Source: Coturnix japonica (Eukaryota; Chordata; Aves; Galliformes; Phasianidae). Taken from it: a stretch of 64,000 bases of DNA. Of this stretch, positions 14,600-26,711 are shown piece after piece; the stretch's first letter is position 1; every line of letters begins with the position of its first letter. A model generated the notes under the pieces. That model saw only the letters and a program-made list of their open reading frames with translations. It was not told the origin of the DNA and made no database searches. The stretch is from positions 8,744,157-8,808,156 of the forward strand of contig NC_029529.1 in the NCBI RefSeq assembly GCF_001577835.2, given 5' to 3'. The position numbers were made by a program, and so were the translations under genes.

Positions 14600-14703
14600 C
14601 TTTCCACTCCCATCCCTCGTCTGACATCACTTCTGCAGGAGGGAGGGCGGGAACAGCCCCGCCGCCAGACGGTCGCGGAGAGCTCCGCCGGCCCCCGCGC
14701 CCC
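14600..14703 (+). other. EMP2: Candidate EMP2 untranslated exon 1 (5' end unknown)
   Basis: The 3' boundary is set by a near-consensus donor, CCC followed by GTGAGT at 14704. The 5' boundary given is a placeholder, because the start site within the island is not visible. The EMP2 start codon lies 34 nt inside an exon that begins at a clear acceptor (26678), so at least one upstream untranslated exon must exist. This is the best donor in the only upstream CpG island. The implied intron 1 is about 12 kb. Confidence 0.45.
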
Positions 14704-14720
14704 GTGAGTACCGCGGCCGG

Positions 14721-14856
14721 TGGGGAGGGGGGGGGGGGGGACACGGGGGAGCTGCTGTGCCAGCGAAGGGACGGAGAAACCGAAAGAAAACCCTCCAAAC
14801 CAGAATATTCACATGGAAATCAAAAAGTCTGGGGGGGATAGGGGGGAGCAGGGGGG
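14721..14856 (+). other. G-run cluster with quadruplex potential
   Basis: Starting about 20 nt after the putative exon 1 donor there is a G4 run, a 14-G run at 14727-14740, then G7, G6 and G6 runs at 14831-14856. These runs are on the coding strand of the predicted EMP2 transcript, so a quadruplex could form in the nascent RNA as well as in the DNA. This is a sequence-pattern call only. Confidence 0.6.
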
Positions 14857-14994
14857 CTTTGTTTACTACTATCCGGGCCCGGCTTGCAGTGCTGGCTGTG
14901 GCTGTGAGCAGCCGCCGCCCCGCTCGGCACTGGGGGAGCGGCGGGCGGGATGTTTCGAGCTGCCCCGAGCTCGCTCTGAGTTAATCTCTCCTCA

Positions 14995-15104
14995 CATCTT
15001 CTTCTTTCTTTCTTCTACCCCATCTCCCCCACTTCTTCATCTTCTTTTTTCTTTTCTTTTTTTTCTTTTTTTTTTTTCTCTCTCTCTTTTTTTTTTTTTT
15101 CCTT
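14995..15104 (+). repeat. Polypyrimidine tract
   Basis: A C/T-rich stretch whose last 64 nt (15041-15104) contain no purine at all on the plus strand. It lies at the downstream border of the EMP2 CpG island, inside predicted intron 1. Such tracts can form triplex DNA and are often length-variable. Confidence 0.85.
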
Positions 15105-18100
15105 GTTGATGTGATTTGAGTAATGTTTGCGTGTACTACGGTAACAATTCTTTTTGGGCAGCCGAACCCCCCCTAGTGGAAGAACTTTTACATACAACGC
15201 AGCACAGACTTCGGTTTGTGAAGTTAGGGTTTTTTATTATTTATTTATTATATTTATACATATATTTGCCAGCGTTAGGCGTTTTTCCACTTGAATCAAA
15301 CCACCACGGTGTCAAAAAGCCGCTCCTACGTTCTCAGAGGGGCTGTTGATGGCTGCAGAGCCCCGTGGCACCAGGAGCTCGATGCCCGCCCCGGCTTTGA
15401 GCAAGGCGGGTCGCTCAGTACGGAGCTGTGGAGGTCAGCTCCTTGTTTGGACATCTCCAGGAGGAGCTCCCAATGCCTCCTTGCATCAGCTCGCTTTCCT
15501 TCGCTGCTCTCAGCCTGAAGCCACCGAGAAACCCTCAGCTCGGCCTCCTCGTTAAACTCTTGGCAGAAAGATTTGATTCAAGTGGTGCTGGATTAGTTTT
15601 TAATCTTTTTTTCCCCGGGAATACTTTGTAAATGATGAGTAATTGTTGCAGTTGAGCGTCTTAGAAGTATCTGACTTTGTTACAGGTGTGTGGGGGAACT
15701 CTTGAGAATCGCTGTTCGTTTAAGCACGTTTTCATGGAGTTCTGTAGGTACTTTGAAAATAAACAGCTGGGGTTGGCTGGTCTCCATCAAAAAGGAAAAA
15801 AGCACTTTCTTTTCCTTTACTTTCAGACTCCATACATACAGGACTGGTATGTTAGCTATGTAAAATAAGCCAGCTTTCCTGCAGAGCAGATATTTTTTTC
15901 CCCATCAAATGAAATGCTCTGTAATGATTCTTCTATCTGTTCTCTTGCTTTGATTTTTGAAGGCTTTGCTCCCCAGAAAAGCCCTGCTGGCAGTGGGATG
16001 GCAAGGTGGCTGCAGGTGTTCAGACAGCAGCAGCCCATGGGCTTTCATGAGGGCAGTAAGATGAGGTGCTGTGCTCTGCTTTCAGTTGTGAACTTGTAAA
16101 ATTGACCCGGAGAATGGGTACGTGGAGGAAGATTGATCCTTCGTGTAGAATACAGTTGTGCACAGTTTGTATCATGTCAACTGCATGGCTGACATGGATT
16201 TACCGAGTCAGCTGCATACCCTGCCAGGTTAATTCTGATGAAACTAGGAATTATTCTGCCAGCTGGGGAGTAATAACCATCAACTCAAAGTGAAATACAA
16301 TTATATCATGAGATCTCTAGCAAGATGACCAGTTTCTTGTTAGCATACTCATTTGGGAAGGAAAACAGTCTGTTGGTATAATTTAAAATAAAAACATAAT
16401 ACCAGTAGACAAGACACTGCTGGTGGTGTATTCTTTGTTTGTGGTCTCTGGAAGGACTTCTGTCGTAAGGACCCAAACAGTGTTGATTATGCTGTGGATC
16501 TGCCAGGGAGGAAAGACACTGCATTCTATTTGCTTACCCAGATTTAAAGCTCTTGCTAATAATGGAAATTGCTCCACACACAGAGCCAGTCAAGGTTGGA
16601 GGCTGCTGAAACGTCCTGCTTTCAGATGAGTTCTGTTGCAGTTCTCAGATGCTGAAGTTACTCTTTCTGGCAAACACGGCTTAAATGAAATCAACATCAC
16701 CAGCTTCATCTTATACCAACTGCTACTTAATGCATTTGTTGCCTCATGACTTATTAGCATCTCTTGCTTCACAGCTGCTTTGTGTCTTTCTCTTCCATTT
16801 TCATGACTTATCTTTTATGGTGGTGTTCATCTCAGGGTTGTTTCCCATCTTGGGATTGTAGTTCTTAGAATGATCAGAAGAACACTGTACTGAGTAGTCC
16901 CATATGGATATTTAGAAGAGCAAGGCCTTCCTCCGATTTTGCTAATCACATCAGTTGTAGTTTATCTCTTGTCTTAATGCTGTTTGCCAGCCCATTTAAG
17001 AATGAGGTATTTGGCAGCACTTCCTTTTCCACCTCGGTGGTTTGTATATATTCTGATTTTCCAATTAGATTTCAAGTTCTATTTCTGTCTTGAATATCCT
17101 ATAAGACATGACACCACCACAGAAATCACTACAAGAATGCTTTTAGTTAAAGAGATAAGTAAGTCTCTGGGGACAAGACCACTTGTATTGCTAGCCAGCA
17201 GAAGATGCACTTTCCGGGTCCTGCTGCCATCTTCCTGTTGGAAGAAGACCTGGTGGAATAAAGCACCGTGTTATTCAAGAACTGATAAGAAATTCACCTG
17301 ATGTGTACTAAATGCTTTACATAAAAAATACACTCACTGCTTGAAAGCAGACAAATGTGAGTGGAGAAAGGAACACATTTACTGAAATCGCATTGGTCTC
17401 AAAGGGGCCACAGCAGTAAGGAATTCCATGCATGGAGCTGTTCAGCATTTGTTAGGTTTCGTTTGGTTTCTTGGATGCTCAAAGCGAACCAGTGATTGTT
17501 GTGGTGTGGGCTCTGTGTTTGCTTTCTTTGTTGAAAGCATTACTATTTTAGAGAGGAGATAATTCTGTTGAATGTATCTCTGTACATCAGGTTGTGTTCA
17601 TGACTTCATCAGGAAGATAAGCATCTTCATTTTCAGAAAATAGATCTTGCTGGGTGGGATTCAAGAGAAAACCTGATGGCCTGAATTCATCCATCAAAGG
17701 AATTCATGTTTCTTCACCAAATGGGGAAAATGTAATTACGCCTTTTTATTTTGTCTATGAAGTTTCATGGGCAGGTTTAATGACGGTATGTTCATGCCAA
17801 GTGAAGCCTCATAATTTGGGTGTGACCTTAAAATACAACCCTCTGGCTGTGGAGAGATATTCAAAGGAGGCTGTAGGTTGGGCAGAAAGTGGGCTGACTC
17901 AGGCACACCTTAGAGATGGCTATGGGACATACATTTATGGGTGACTTCTCCAGTTCTTAAATATGACACGGTGTCTGGAATTGCACAGACAGAAAGTGTG
18001 AGTGTCTAACCAGGTGCTAAGTGGCACGTGAAATTTACACCCCCTCTTTCAGGCAGAAAGGGACCTTCCAAGGTACCCAGATATCACTGTTGAGATGTGT

Positions 18101-21100
18101 GTGCAACTGCTGAGCTCTTCAGTCAGTTTACTGACTCACTTGGTCTCTAAGGCTGACAGTTCTCAATGCACGGGAGCACCAAATCAGCAATGTAATTCAA
18201 ACACAGAAACAAACCGTAGTCTGGAGACTGCAGGAAGAGACTAATGTAGTGAGCCTGCCCATTTTATCCTGTGCTTCATGGAACCTTTAGCTGGGAGGTC
18301 AGCCTGCGGTGCAGCAGGCACTGTGTGGCAGTGAAGAGGTGCTAGAAATGCTCCTACCTGAGCTGGTAAAGTTCATGTGGCAATCCTTAAGCTTTACTTT
18401 CAGTTGCACCGGTTGCAAATTAGAACGTAAAAACAGCCTTCAGAAAGTCGATTAGTTGGTTGAGTATTAAGACCAGTTATATGCTACCACGTTGCTGTGA
18501 AACAGAAATAGTAGTAATAGAGGAAGAGTTTGATCTTTTCATTTTATAGCCAAGTGCTCTACGGTCAATAGGGATGTATTTTCATACTCTTTCATAGGTG
18601 ATGTGTAAACTCTGAAATAACTAAAAGTCAAATTTCTCAATGCAGAGCAAGTCATTGCCAAATCAAAACAAGCACTTTGAAAATTTTACAACAGTGAATG
18701 TAACACATTTAATTGCCAGCAATTTCCATAAAGCATCTGCCAAAGTTAAAACAATATCAGCTTTCGTTTCTACGGAATTAAATGAATTGCTTTCAATCTG
18801 GAAAGACAGACTTTTTTCTACCTTTGTTTGTTGGTTAATTAGATGGAACAGCATTAATCACTCAAACTGTTCTGTTGTATCTGGATTAATCTTTGGATAA
18901 GCAGGAGCCTGTAGTCAGTCAAACCCCGGTTCTGAGATTTGCTTGCAGAGCTCTGTTATTGTCTAGAATTAATGCTGCAGGTGCGTTTTGGTTTTTTTGT
19001 TCTATTTGCTTGTTATTGGATCAAACCGATGACGCATTTAAACTGTCAACCTGATGAGGAGGTCTCGTGTTACACTTGGTCTATACCTCCTTGCCCCGAC
19101 AGGTATTGAGTGGGGACAGCTTCAGTGCCAGAATGTGGCCATGTGGTGATGGAGTGCGGGTGAGGCCAGGCCACACCTTGGCTCAGTTGTTTGCTGCAGG
19201 AGTGGGTTCCCAGGCACATCTTGCAGCTGGCAAAGCTTTACTGCTGCTCTCGTGTCGTTGCCCAGCTCCGTGAGGTCGCCCACTCACTGGTGCTGGAAGC
19301 AGGGATGTGCTTGTCACCTGTGCTGAGCTTGGCTGCTCCAGACCAGTTCTGCTGAATGTGGGAAGGAGCAGGGGCCCTGAGGGCACCTTCACAAGGCCAG
19401 ACCTCACTGCTCTTTGGAGCGGATTGCTCTACAGAGCCTGAGAGCTCTGAGAGTTATGATGTCCATCCTGAATGTGCTCACACCTGATTTATAGCTATGT
19501 GTTCTCATCTTTAGGTTACATTATTCTTTTCCCTTCTGTGTGTCCTAACGTGTAAGAAACTGTGGGTTTTTTTCCCCTGTTTTGTAAGCATATTAAGAAG
19601 CTCAACCTATATGTAATTCAGGGTATTTTGTAGTGTAATTAAAATGTGAAAGTTAGGAGAATATATGCATATTTTGTAAGAAACCAAAACCAACAGTACA
19701 CGAGCAGTTCCTTCTTTCACATTAGTGCTGGATTTTCCCAAACAGTGGGTACCTCTTGAGGTACAACAGATCTCTCTGCTGCCACGGGGCATCTTTCATT
19801 AAAGACAAGTTTTTGTTAGCATTTCTCCAAAAGCATGTGACTATTTCAGCATAAACTGAAGGTGGATGAGCAGATGGTGGAGGACACAAGCAACAACCTT
19901 GATGGGAATTAAGAGATGGTGTTACAGCCACCTCCATGCAACAGTGTGGATCGTACTGAACTGCCCAAACCTCGGATTATGATTACCTAGTGGAAAAGTA
20001 CAGTTACATGGTGTTTTTAGTGGAAAATGAAGAATATATTAAAGATTTCCTTGTGAAGAAAGTGCTGCTTTGCGCTCCTTGAGGACACATCTTCCTGTTG
20101 AACACAAAAGCATCGAAAAAGAGGTTTTGAAATGATGAATGCTTGAGGTGTACTGTTCAAATGTACCTTCAGTCAAGGTTTTGTCCACCGAGCATAGGGA
20201 GCAGGTTTCTGTGACTGCAGCTTTTTACCTGCTAAATGACCTTCTCAGCACATGGTGGCTGTTGGGCTTCTCATTCCATTTTTTTTTTTTCTTCTTCTGG
20301 AGTATTTGAATAACTTTATCTTGAATCTTTTAAGCTCAAGACTGTTCTAGGATTTTCAGGTATGTCAGAAGGCTCATTTTCCCTGTGAGTGCCACTTCCC
20401 CACCCTGTGGCAAGGCATTGTGCTTATGTTTTCCCATAGGCCCTGCCTGATTGCTCTGCTGTCTGCCCACAATGGCTTTCATGGCACAGTGACTTTGTTC
20501 TGTAGTTCAAGCAGCAATACTTAAGGTCATAGTGAAAGGAGTCGTAGGGCAAGTCTAAACCCAGTCTGAACTTGTTTGCAAATAAATGACTGACATGGTT
20601 ACAGAAGTGGCTGCAACGCTGCCATCCCTTGGTCCAAACTTTATTAAAAACATTCCTAAGAAATTAGAAGCATCAATTTCTTTGTACTCAAAGCTAGCAG
20701 TTTAGTTACCCTATTTCGCTGCAGTTTTTTTTTTCCTTGGTTTTGATTGGAAATGTATGGGATAGCAGAATTATAATTTCTCAGGCTTTGAAGTTCTGGC
20801 TTAATAGCACAGATGTAATGAGGAGAGATGACCTAACTGGTAAGCACAGTTTGTTCTACCTTTGGTAGCCAAGTAGGGTTTCTGAGGAGGAGTTAATGTT
20901 TAGCATGAAATAGGGCTGAAATGCTGCTTTAGGATCCCCTCACATATAGGTGAATGTTAGGCAAAGGATGTGGGGTTTCATTCTAAGCTTACTATTCTTC
21001 GGACAGTCCCATGCAACACTTAACTGCTGTAAAGAAAAGGCTTTAGAAAGACACAGGTGCACAGAAAAAGCAGATCTTGGGGCTTTGGTTTCAAGGCAAA

Positions 21101-24100
21101 ATCTCCTGAAGGAAGTTGGACAAAAAATAAGTCAGTGCCATATCTTGCCAGTTGGCCTCCAAGCTTCTGTACTTCATTGTCAAAATATAACAAACTGAGT
21201 GTTTTAGTTGAGCTGAAGTTCCTGGGTTCTGAGACAGCCTGCTGCAAGTGCAACACAAAATCTAGGTCTGGAGAGTGATTCTATTTTCATTTTCTTGCAC
21301 TGAATTGAAAAGACATAAGTAGCGTAGCCCACAGAAAACAAACTCTAGCCATTCATTTTTACTATTTTTATTTTTTTTGTATGTATTAATTCATTGTATG
21401 TGGGCAACATTGTTTCATTTCCTTCTGATTTCCCTGTTTTGTGATGAAGGACTTTGAAAGGTAGCTGGAAGCGTAAGTGAGAAGTTTCTACATAAAATCT
21501 ACCCCTGAGCATGGAGAATAGGTCATCTATAGTCCTTGGAGATCCTTCAAGACTCTTAAAGACCAAAATGTCCTTCAAGTCAGGTTACCCATTGTACTAC
21601 CTACTACCTAAGAACGTATTCTTATGTTGTAGCTGTATGGGGTATCACCCACAGAAGCAGAGTTCAGACTTATCCATTTCAGACTTGTTGCACAGAGACA
21701 TGGCAGCATGTAGGAAAGCAGTTCCAGCACATGCCAGCTGCCCTGCTTAACTCCTTGGCAACAATACCAACAAGAAAGTGATCCAACAGGAATTACTCAA
21801 ACAGTGGAGCAATGTACGGATACTGCAGACTGTGAGTAGGGTTAGAGTAACATAAATACAGTCATGGGCACTAGTATTTCACAAGCCACTGAAGGTTGAA
21901 AATAGAAGTGTAACTGGTGTTAGAAGAATTAGCCTGAAGCAAATGATATTCTGGGCATGTTGAGGTTTTAATCCAGAATCCCTAAAATGAAAGAGCAGCT
22001 GGTGAGAACAAGCAATAGGCGCCACTAAAATTTATGTAACTGGTTCACCAACAGGTTAGCGAGTGGTGGCGGGGAGGAAAGTGGAGCCTCCTGCATAACA
22101 AAGAAGTAACTGGAAATAATGCAAGTTAGCAGAGAGTCAAGCTTAAAGACAGTGCTGTGGTGCCCAGGTTTATGTGCTAGTCAGCATGGAGAACCTGAAG
22201 GGGAAAAATATGAGCTTGAATATTATTTGCCTTATTTTAAGGAATATCACTTAGTAAATTGTCCTGTAATGTTGGTGTTCCTGATTAACTCAGGCAAAAG
22301 TAATAATGAAACCGGAGTGGGTTGGTTCACCTGGTGTAATTATTTCCTTTGTGTTAAATTTCCTGAATTTCTTGTCGTTTATGTTGTTTGATATTTAGGC
22401 ATCGTTGAAACCCACAAAGCTTCTGCTACTTTTGCTGTCTAAACTTAGTTCCCTTCTGGTTCCAGTTCTCAGAATCACATAAGAAAAACAGAATAATTTG
22501 TATGTGATAAAAGAAGAAGAAAGAAAAAAGCTTACAGTATTTCTCTCCTCCATATAAACCAGAGAATGCTAGGCAGGGTTAGAGGTAATGCACTGATTCC
22601 TGAGTTCTCTGTCTCTGTCATGAGACACCATGAGACGTGGCACAGGAACTCTGAGCAGAATGAAGCACTTATCATGTAGATCCAAACATCTTATGATGCA
22701 TCACAAGATGACAGGCTTTTCATGTGACCAGTGTACAAGATTTTTCTTCTAACTTCACATATACAGCCTTAATTATAGCACCAAGGGACAGAAGAATTGG
22801 CAATTAAGGCTTGCCTTGATTCAGTTTTACAGCGGTGACCTCAAGAAAGTTCAGCTGAATTAAATTCTTATTGATGGCCCCAAGACCTGCTGTGCTAGTT
22901 GCAGTGAAAGATCTCAGGGCAGAAGGCTGCAGGTCTGCTGACTTGTTTGGCCAGATCTGCCCCTGCTTTGGGTGTGCCTTTTCTGCCCACCAGCTGTGGG
23001 TGACTGGCAGCCCTCACACCTCAGCCATGCTGTGTGCAGAAGTTGGAGTTGCTCTGTGCTGTTCTCACCCTGCTTCTGGGAACATGAACCAGGACTGTCT
23101 GGGCTGAGATCTTCTACATGTGTGGACACAACTGAGTATGATATAAAGAAATGATCTTAGGAAATGAGAGCTAGGGATAAGCTCTGGTTTTCTCAGTGCA
23201 GATGAGTGCAGGATAAATTGTGCTGTGTACGTGGTGCTCTGGTTGCAGAAGTTACGTATGCACAAACACGAGCCGTAGCTTGGCAGTAGAGTGTAACCAC
23301 ATGGGAAGAAAGAAAAACACGGGTTGCAGAGATCACATCTGGGCTGGAAGGTAGTGACAAAACCTTCTGTTGAGAGCTATCGAGGCAGAATTTTTGTTCT
23401 TGATTTCTGTACTAAACAGCAAAATAAATTCATGTAGGCATAGCTCTGTACTGCTGGGTAATAAACATAATACTTTATCTTAAAGTTGGAGTGACTGGGG
23501 GGAGTTAGACAGTGAGAAGTGAGTCAGTGTTGTAATGTGTTTGCTTATTACGATACAGAAATGTTGGGAAACATGGATTGAATGTTTCCCCCTCAAAAAA
23601 AGAAAAATTGAGCAATTTTAGAGTAAGAATCCTGAAAGAGCAATGAAGCTTTCCATGGCAGCATGTACAAACGGTGGCTAAGTAGGATATTGTTTCCAAT
23701 TCTGCAAAAAATAGGAAATTAAAAAAAACCCAATAATTACAGAATCCTCTGTTACATCACACACTGATACCAACATTTTCTTTGAGGTAACTGATATTTT
23801 CTGTGCATCTTCTTAATGTTGTTGTAGATTCTTGTTCATGTACAATACTACCAAGTGTTAGTGCACTAAATATATGTGTTTTTTTTTTTAAAGGTATTTT
23901 CTATTATTATTAGCAACTACTTTTAAGAAACACTTCCTGGCTACATAAATTAAATGTGAAAGATAGGGTTTTCATCTAACCTGAATTGTTGGTGCTTCTG
24001 CTGAGCAGAATTAGGTCAACCAGGTTAAGCAGTGGTGCAGGCTGATCTGTTCCTGCAGGTGCTCTCCATTTTGCAGATGAGGCAGATGCTGATCACATTA

Positions 24101-24948
24101 CCAGGTGGAATGCTGCTGGTTTGGCAAGCTCCGGCTGCTGGAACAACTGGAACCAATTGGGAGCCTGAAGAGAAAGAACCCTTGAGGAACAGTGAATAAA
24201 AATCAGGGAGACTTACAGCTAGCATGCAGAAATAGGATGCTACTAAAGCATTTGGTTAGTTAATATAGTTATTAGTTAATAGTTAAAATATTAAGAATTC
24301 TGAATGCTAATGCAAACAGTGTTCTCAGAAATTCCCCATGAAAAAAACATGACTTTGTCATTTGCCAGCTCATGAGAGAGGACAGTTGTTGCCTGCTTCT
24401 GAGAGGGGTGTGCAGACAGACCTCAGAGAGCCAGTGAAGGAAAAACTTTTTTTAGTGAGTAGAAGAACATTGAGTAATCAAAACAAACTTTTAAATCCCA
24501 GATTTGTCAGGACTGAATGAGGAGTGGTTCCTTATAGGTGTGCTGAGAGATGACGTCTTTTCTGCCTTGAGTGGGATGCAGATACTGGAAGAGTATCTTC
24601 CTCGTTGCTGGCTGCAGCTTCAGGGGAAGGAGCTGCTCTGTGCTTCCTGTGCCAAGATGTATGAAGGCTGGAAGACCCTTCCCTTGTTATTCCTTACTCA
24701 AGCTGGGATGAACTTTATGCTGTCCATAGGAGAGGTTGCCAGCAGTGACTGTAGCCTGCAGATCTGTCTGTGCTCTTCTGGGAATGGGGAGCAAGTTGTT
24801 GTCTTCCCTGATGTGAATTACTTGGAATTGGCCTAGCTCCCCCAAAGTGTTCAATGTCTGTATCTGTTTGAGGTGTTTGTAGCCCTGTCTACTGAGAAGT
24901 TGAAGAACTGAAGGTTCTTGAGAAGCATCAGGCTATTCTTACTGCCTT

Positions 24949-24972
24949 TGTGTGTGTGTGTGTGTGTGTGTG
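24949..24972. repeat. (TG)12 microsatellite
   Basis: Twelve uninterrupted TG units within the predicted first intron of EMP2. Confidence 0.95.
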
Positions 24973-26619
24973 AAAACAAAATATAAAGCTCTTTCATTTA
25001 ATCTTGGCTTTATTTGGGAGAAACATACGTCTCCTCATCTCCTGCCTGTTTTTATCTATCCTGTTTGAAACTCTGCTCATTATGGCTGAAAGCAGTAAAA
25101 TAAAACCATTCAGTTGATTAAAACTGGCAAGTTCTGGGCTGGCAAGTCTTGATTTTGCAAGTTGGTTTTAATTAGGTTACATTTTTTCCTCTCTCTCTTA
25201 TTTTATGACGCATCATGTAATAAGATGCATTGTTAGCCTTAAAATAATAGAGCACAGTTTGATTCTCGATCCTTATATGGCAGATGACTATTGTCTGCTT
25301 AGATAGCATCTGTGAACAAATGAAACCGAAAAAATCCTAACCACAAGACAAGGGAGTGCTGTGTGAAGACTGGTACATTTTACAGTGAAGATATTTTGAT
25401 GTGGCATTACACAAACCCGCAAAATAGCTTCTTTTCCATCTTCCTGCCTTTCATTCAAGAAAGTCTCGGTAGGCAGCCATGAATGACATTTCTAGAAGCA
25501 CAATGTGGCTGCTAGATTCAGAAGATCCTGACTCAGATAGCAGAGTTGGCTCTGTGGGGGAAGTTACCGCTTCTGTTATTTGTTATGACTGACAAGTCAA
25601 GTTTAATGGAGAAAATTGGAATAAAAATTGGACTAGCTGCTTTCCCTGCTTTAGGATTTGACATAGTTTTCCAACAGAGTCATTCAAGTTTGATACAGTA
25701 ATAAACATATCAGATCAGTTTTCCTTATCTCATAAGCACCTGTATGTTTTTTGGCTTTTTGCTCATTGTAGTGTGGTGCTGCAGTGAAATGTGCTGCAGT
25801 GTGGACAGTAAAGGATTGATCTGGAACTTCTAGTCTGTATTCAGCGTGTTTTTGCAGAGTACAGTTGTATTTTGGATTGATGGGAGTGCCAGTGGAGCTG
25901 CTATTCTCTTTGAAAATGCTGTCAAAGTTGTCCTTTTATTTGATTACACACTCCATCCACATTGCTCGTCATACATGTAGCTTGTGAATCCAGAAACAAC
26001 AGCAAGGGAGAGAGGGTTAGATAAGCAAAAATGGAGTCTTCAAATATTTGCCTTTTCTTCCATGTATTTGCTGTGTAACAAATATGTGGTCATCTGACAT
26101 AGGAGGAAATTTCCAAAGTTAAGGAAGGGGAGAAACACTGAAAAGGAACTTATGAGTGATGCTTTAAAAGCATGGTTGAAACAAGACCTTACCAAAAAGC
26201 CAATGGAAGTTCTGGCATAGCATGGAAATGAGGCTGTCATTTGAAAAGTAATTCTTTAAAAGTCAACATGAAAGAGTGCTTTATATCTCTGCTGGAGAAG
26301 CTTGCAGAAAGAAATTTTGTGTTTACTCACTGCATCCATCCCACTTGCATATTACACAAACACACCTCTTGGCTTCACTTCAAGTTGAGATTCACTTAAA
26401 CACTGGTGGTGCTAGCTACATATCACATGTAACAAACAGAAAGCTGTCGTACTGGTATAAAGCATGATTAGTGAAGTTTTTTACCTCCGGAGAAAGAATA
26501 CATGCCTTGCAGCCAAACTACATACAACCTTTCAAACTCTTTAATAGTACTGTGCTTTGAAATACGCTTGCAATGACCATGAGCATTCACAGCCACACTG
26601 AAGTAGTATAATGATGGGT

Positions 26620-26649
26620 TTTTAATGAACAATCTTTTAATGAACAATC
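26620..26649 (+). repeat. 15-bp tandem duplication next to EMP2 exon 2 acceptor
   Basis: The unit ttttaatgaacaatc is repeated perfectly, ending 28 nt before the AG of the acceptor at 26676-26677. Each copy carries a TTAAT that fits the loose branch-point pattern yTnAy. A better-placed candidate (TTTAC, about 22-26 nt from the AG) follows the duplication. Any effect on splicing is inference. Confidence 0.85.
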
Positions 26650-26677
26650 ATTTACAATCTTTTTTTCTTTATAACAG

Positions 26678-26711
26678 ATTTATCTCAAACTAAATACTCC
26701 TCAGATCAAGG
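26678..26711 (+). other. EMP2: EMP2 5' UTR part of exon 2
   Basis: A pyrimidine-rich tract and ATAACAG at 26671-26677 define the acceptor. Thirty-four untranslated bases follow before the start codon, with no upstream ATG among them. Confidence 0.85.

Larger units (their letters stand above)
14100..14965 (+). promoter_or_regulatory. EMP2: CpG island, likely EMP2 promoter
   Basis: Base composition changes abruptly from AT-rich to GC- and CpG-rich at about 14100 and falls back near 14965. The island contains several GGGCGG-type Sp1 boxes and no obvious TATA box, which fits a dispersed housekeeping-type promoter. A strong donor (GTGAGT at 14704) lies within it, and the next recognisable gene downstream on the plus strand is EMP2. 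Assignment to EMP2 is by position and is not shown by a transcript. The transcription start cannot be read from the sequence. Confidence 0.75.
14704..26677 (+). other. EMP2: Predicted EMP2 intron 1
   Basis: About 12 kb between the candidate exon 1 donor and the clear acceptor before the first coding exon. I see no further coding exon in it. Beyond the CpG-island edge it holds scattered CpGs to about 15570, a poly(T) run near 20280-20290 and a (TG)12 repeat at 24949. The longest open frame, about 110 codons at 24504-24836, has no recognisable family and no splice signals that would join it to EMP2. No CR1 fragment was identified within the intron. Confidence 0.5.

Noticed and set aside
14355-14798. 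147-codon minus-strand frame in the EMP2 CpG island
   Set aside because: GC-rich DNA has few stop codons. The product is low-complexity Pro/Ser/Arg/Gly-rich, and several overlapping frames on both strands are equally open.
24504-24836. 110-codon plus-strand frame in EMP2 intron 1
   Set aside because: No family recognised and no splice sites that would link it to EMP2. A frame of this length is expected by chance somewhere in 64 kb.
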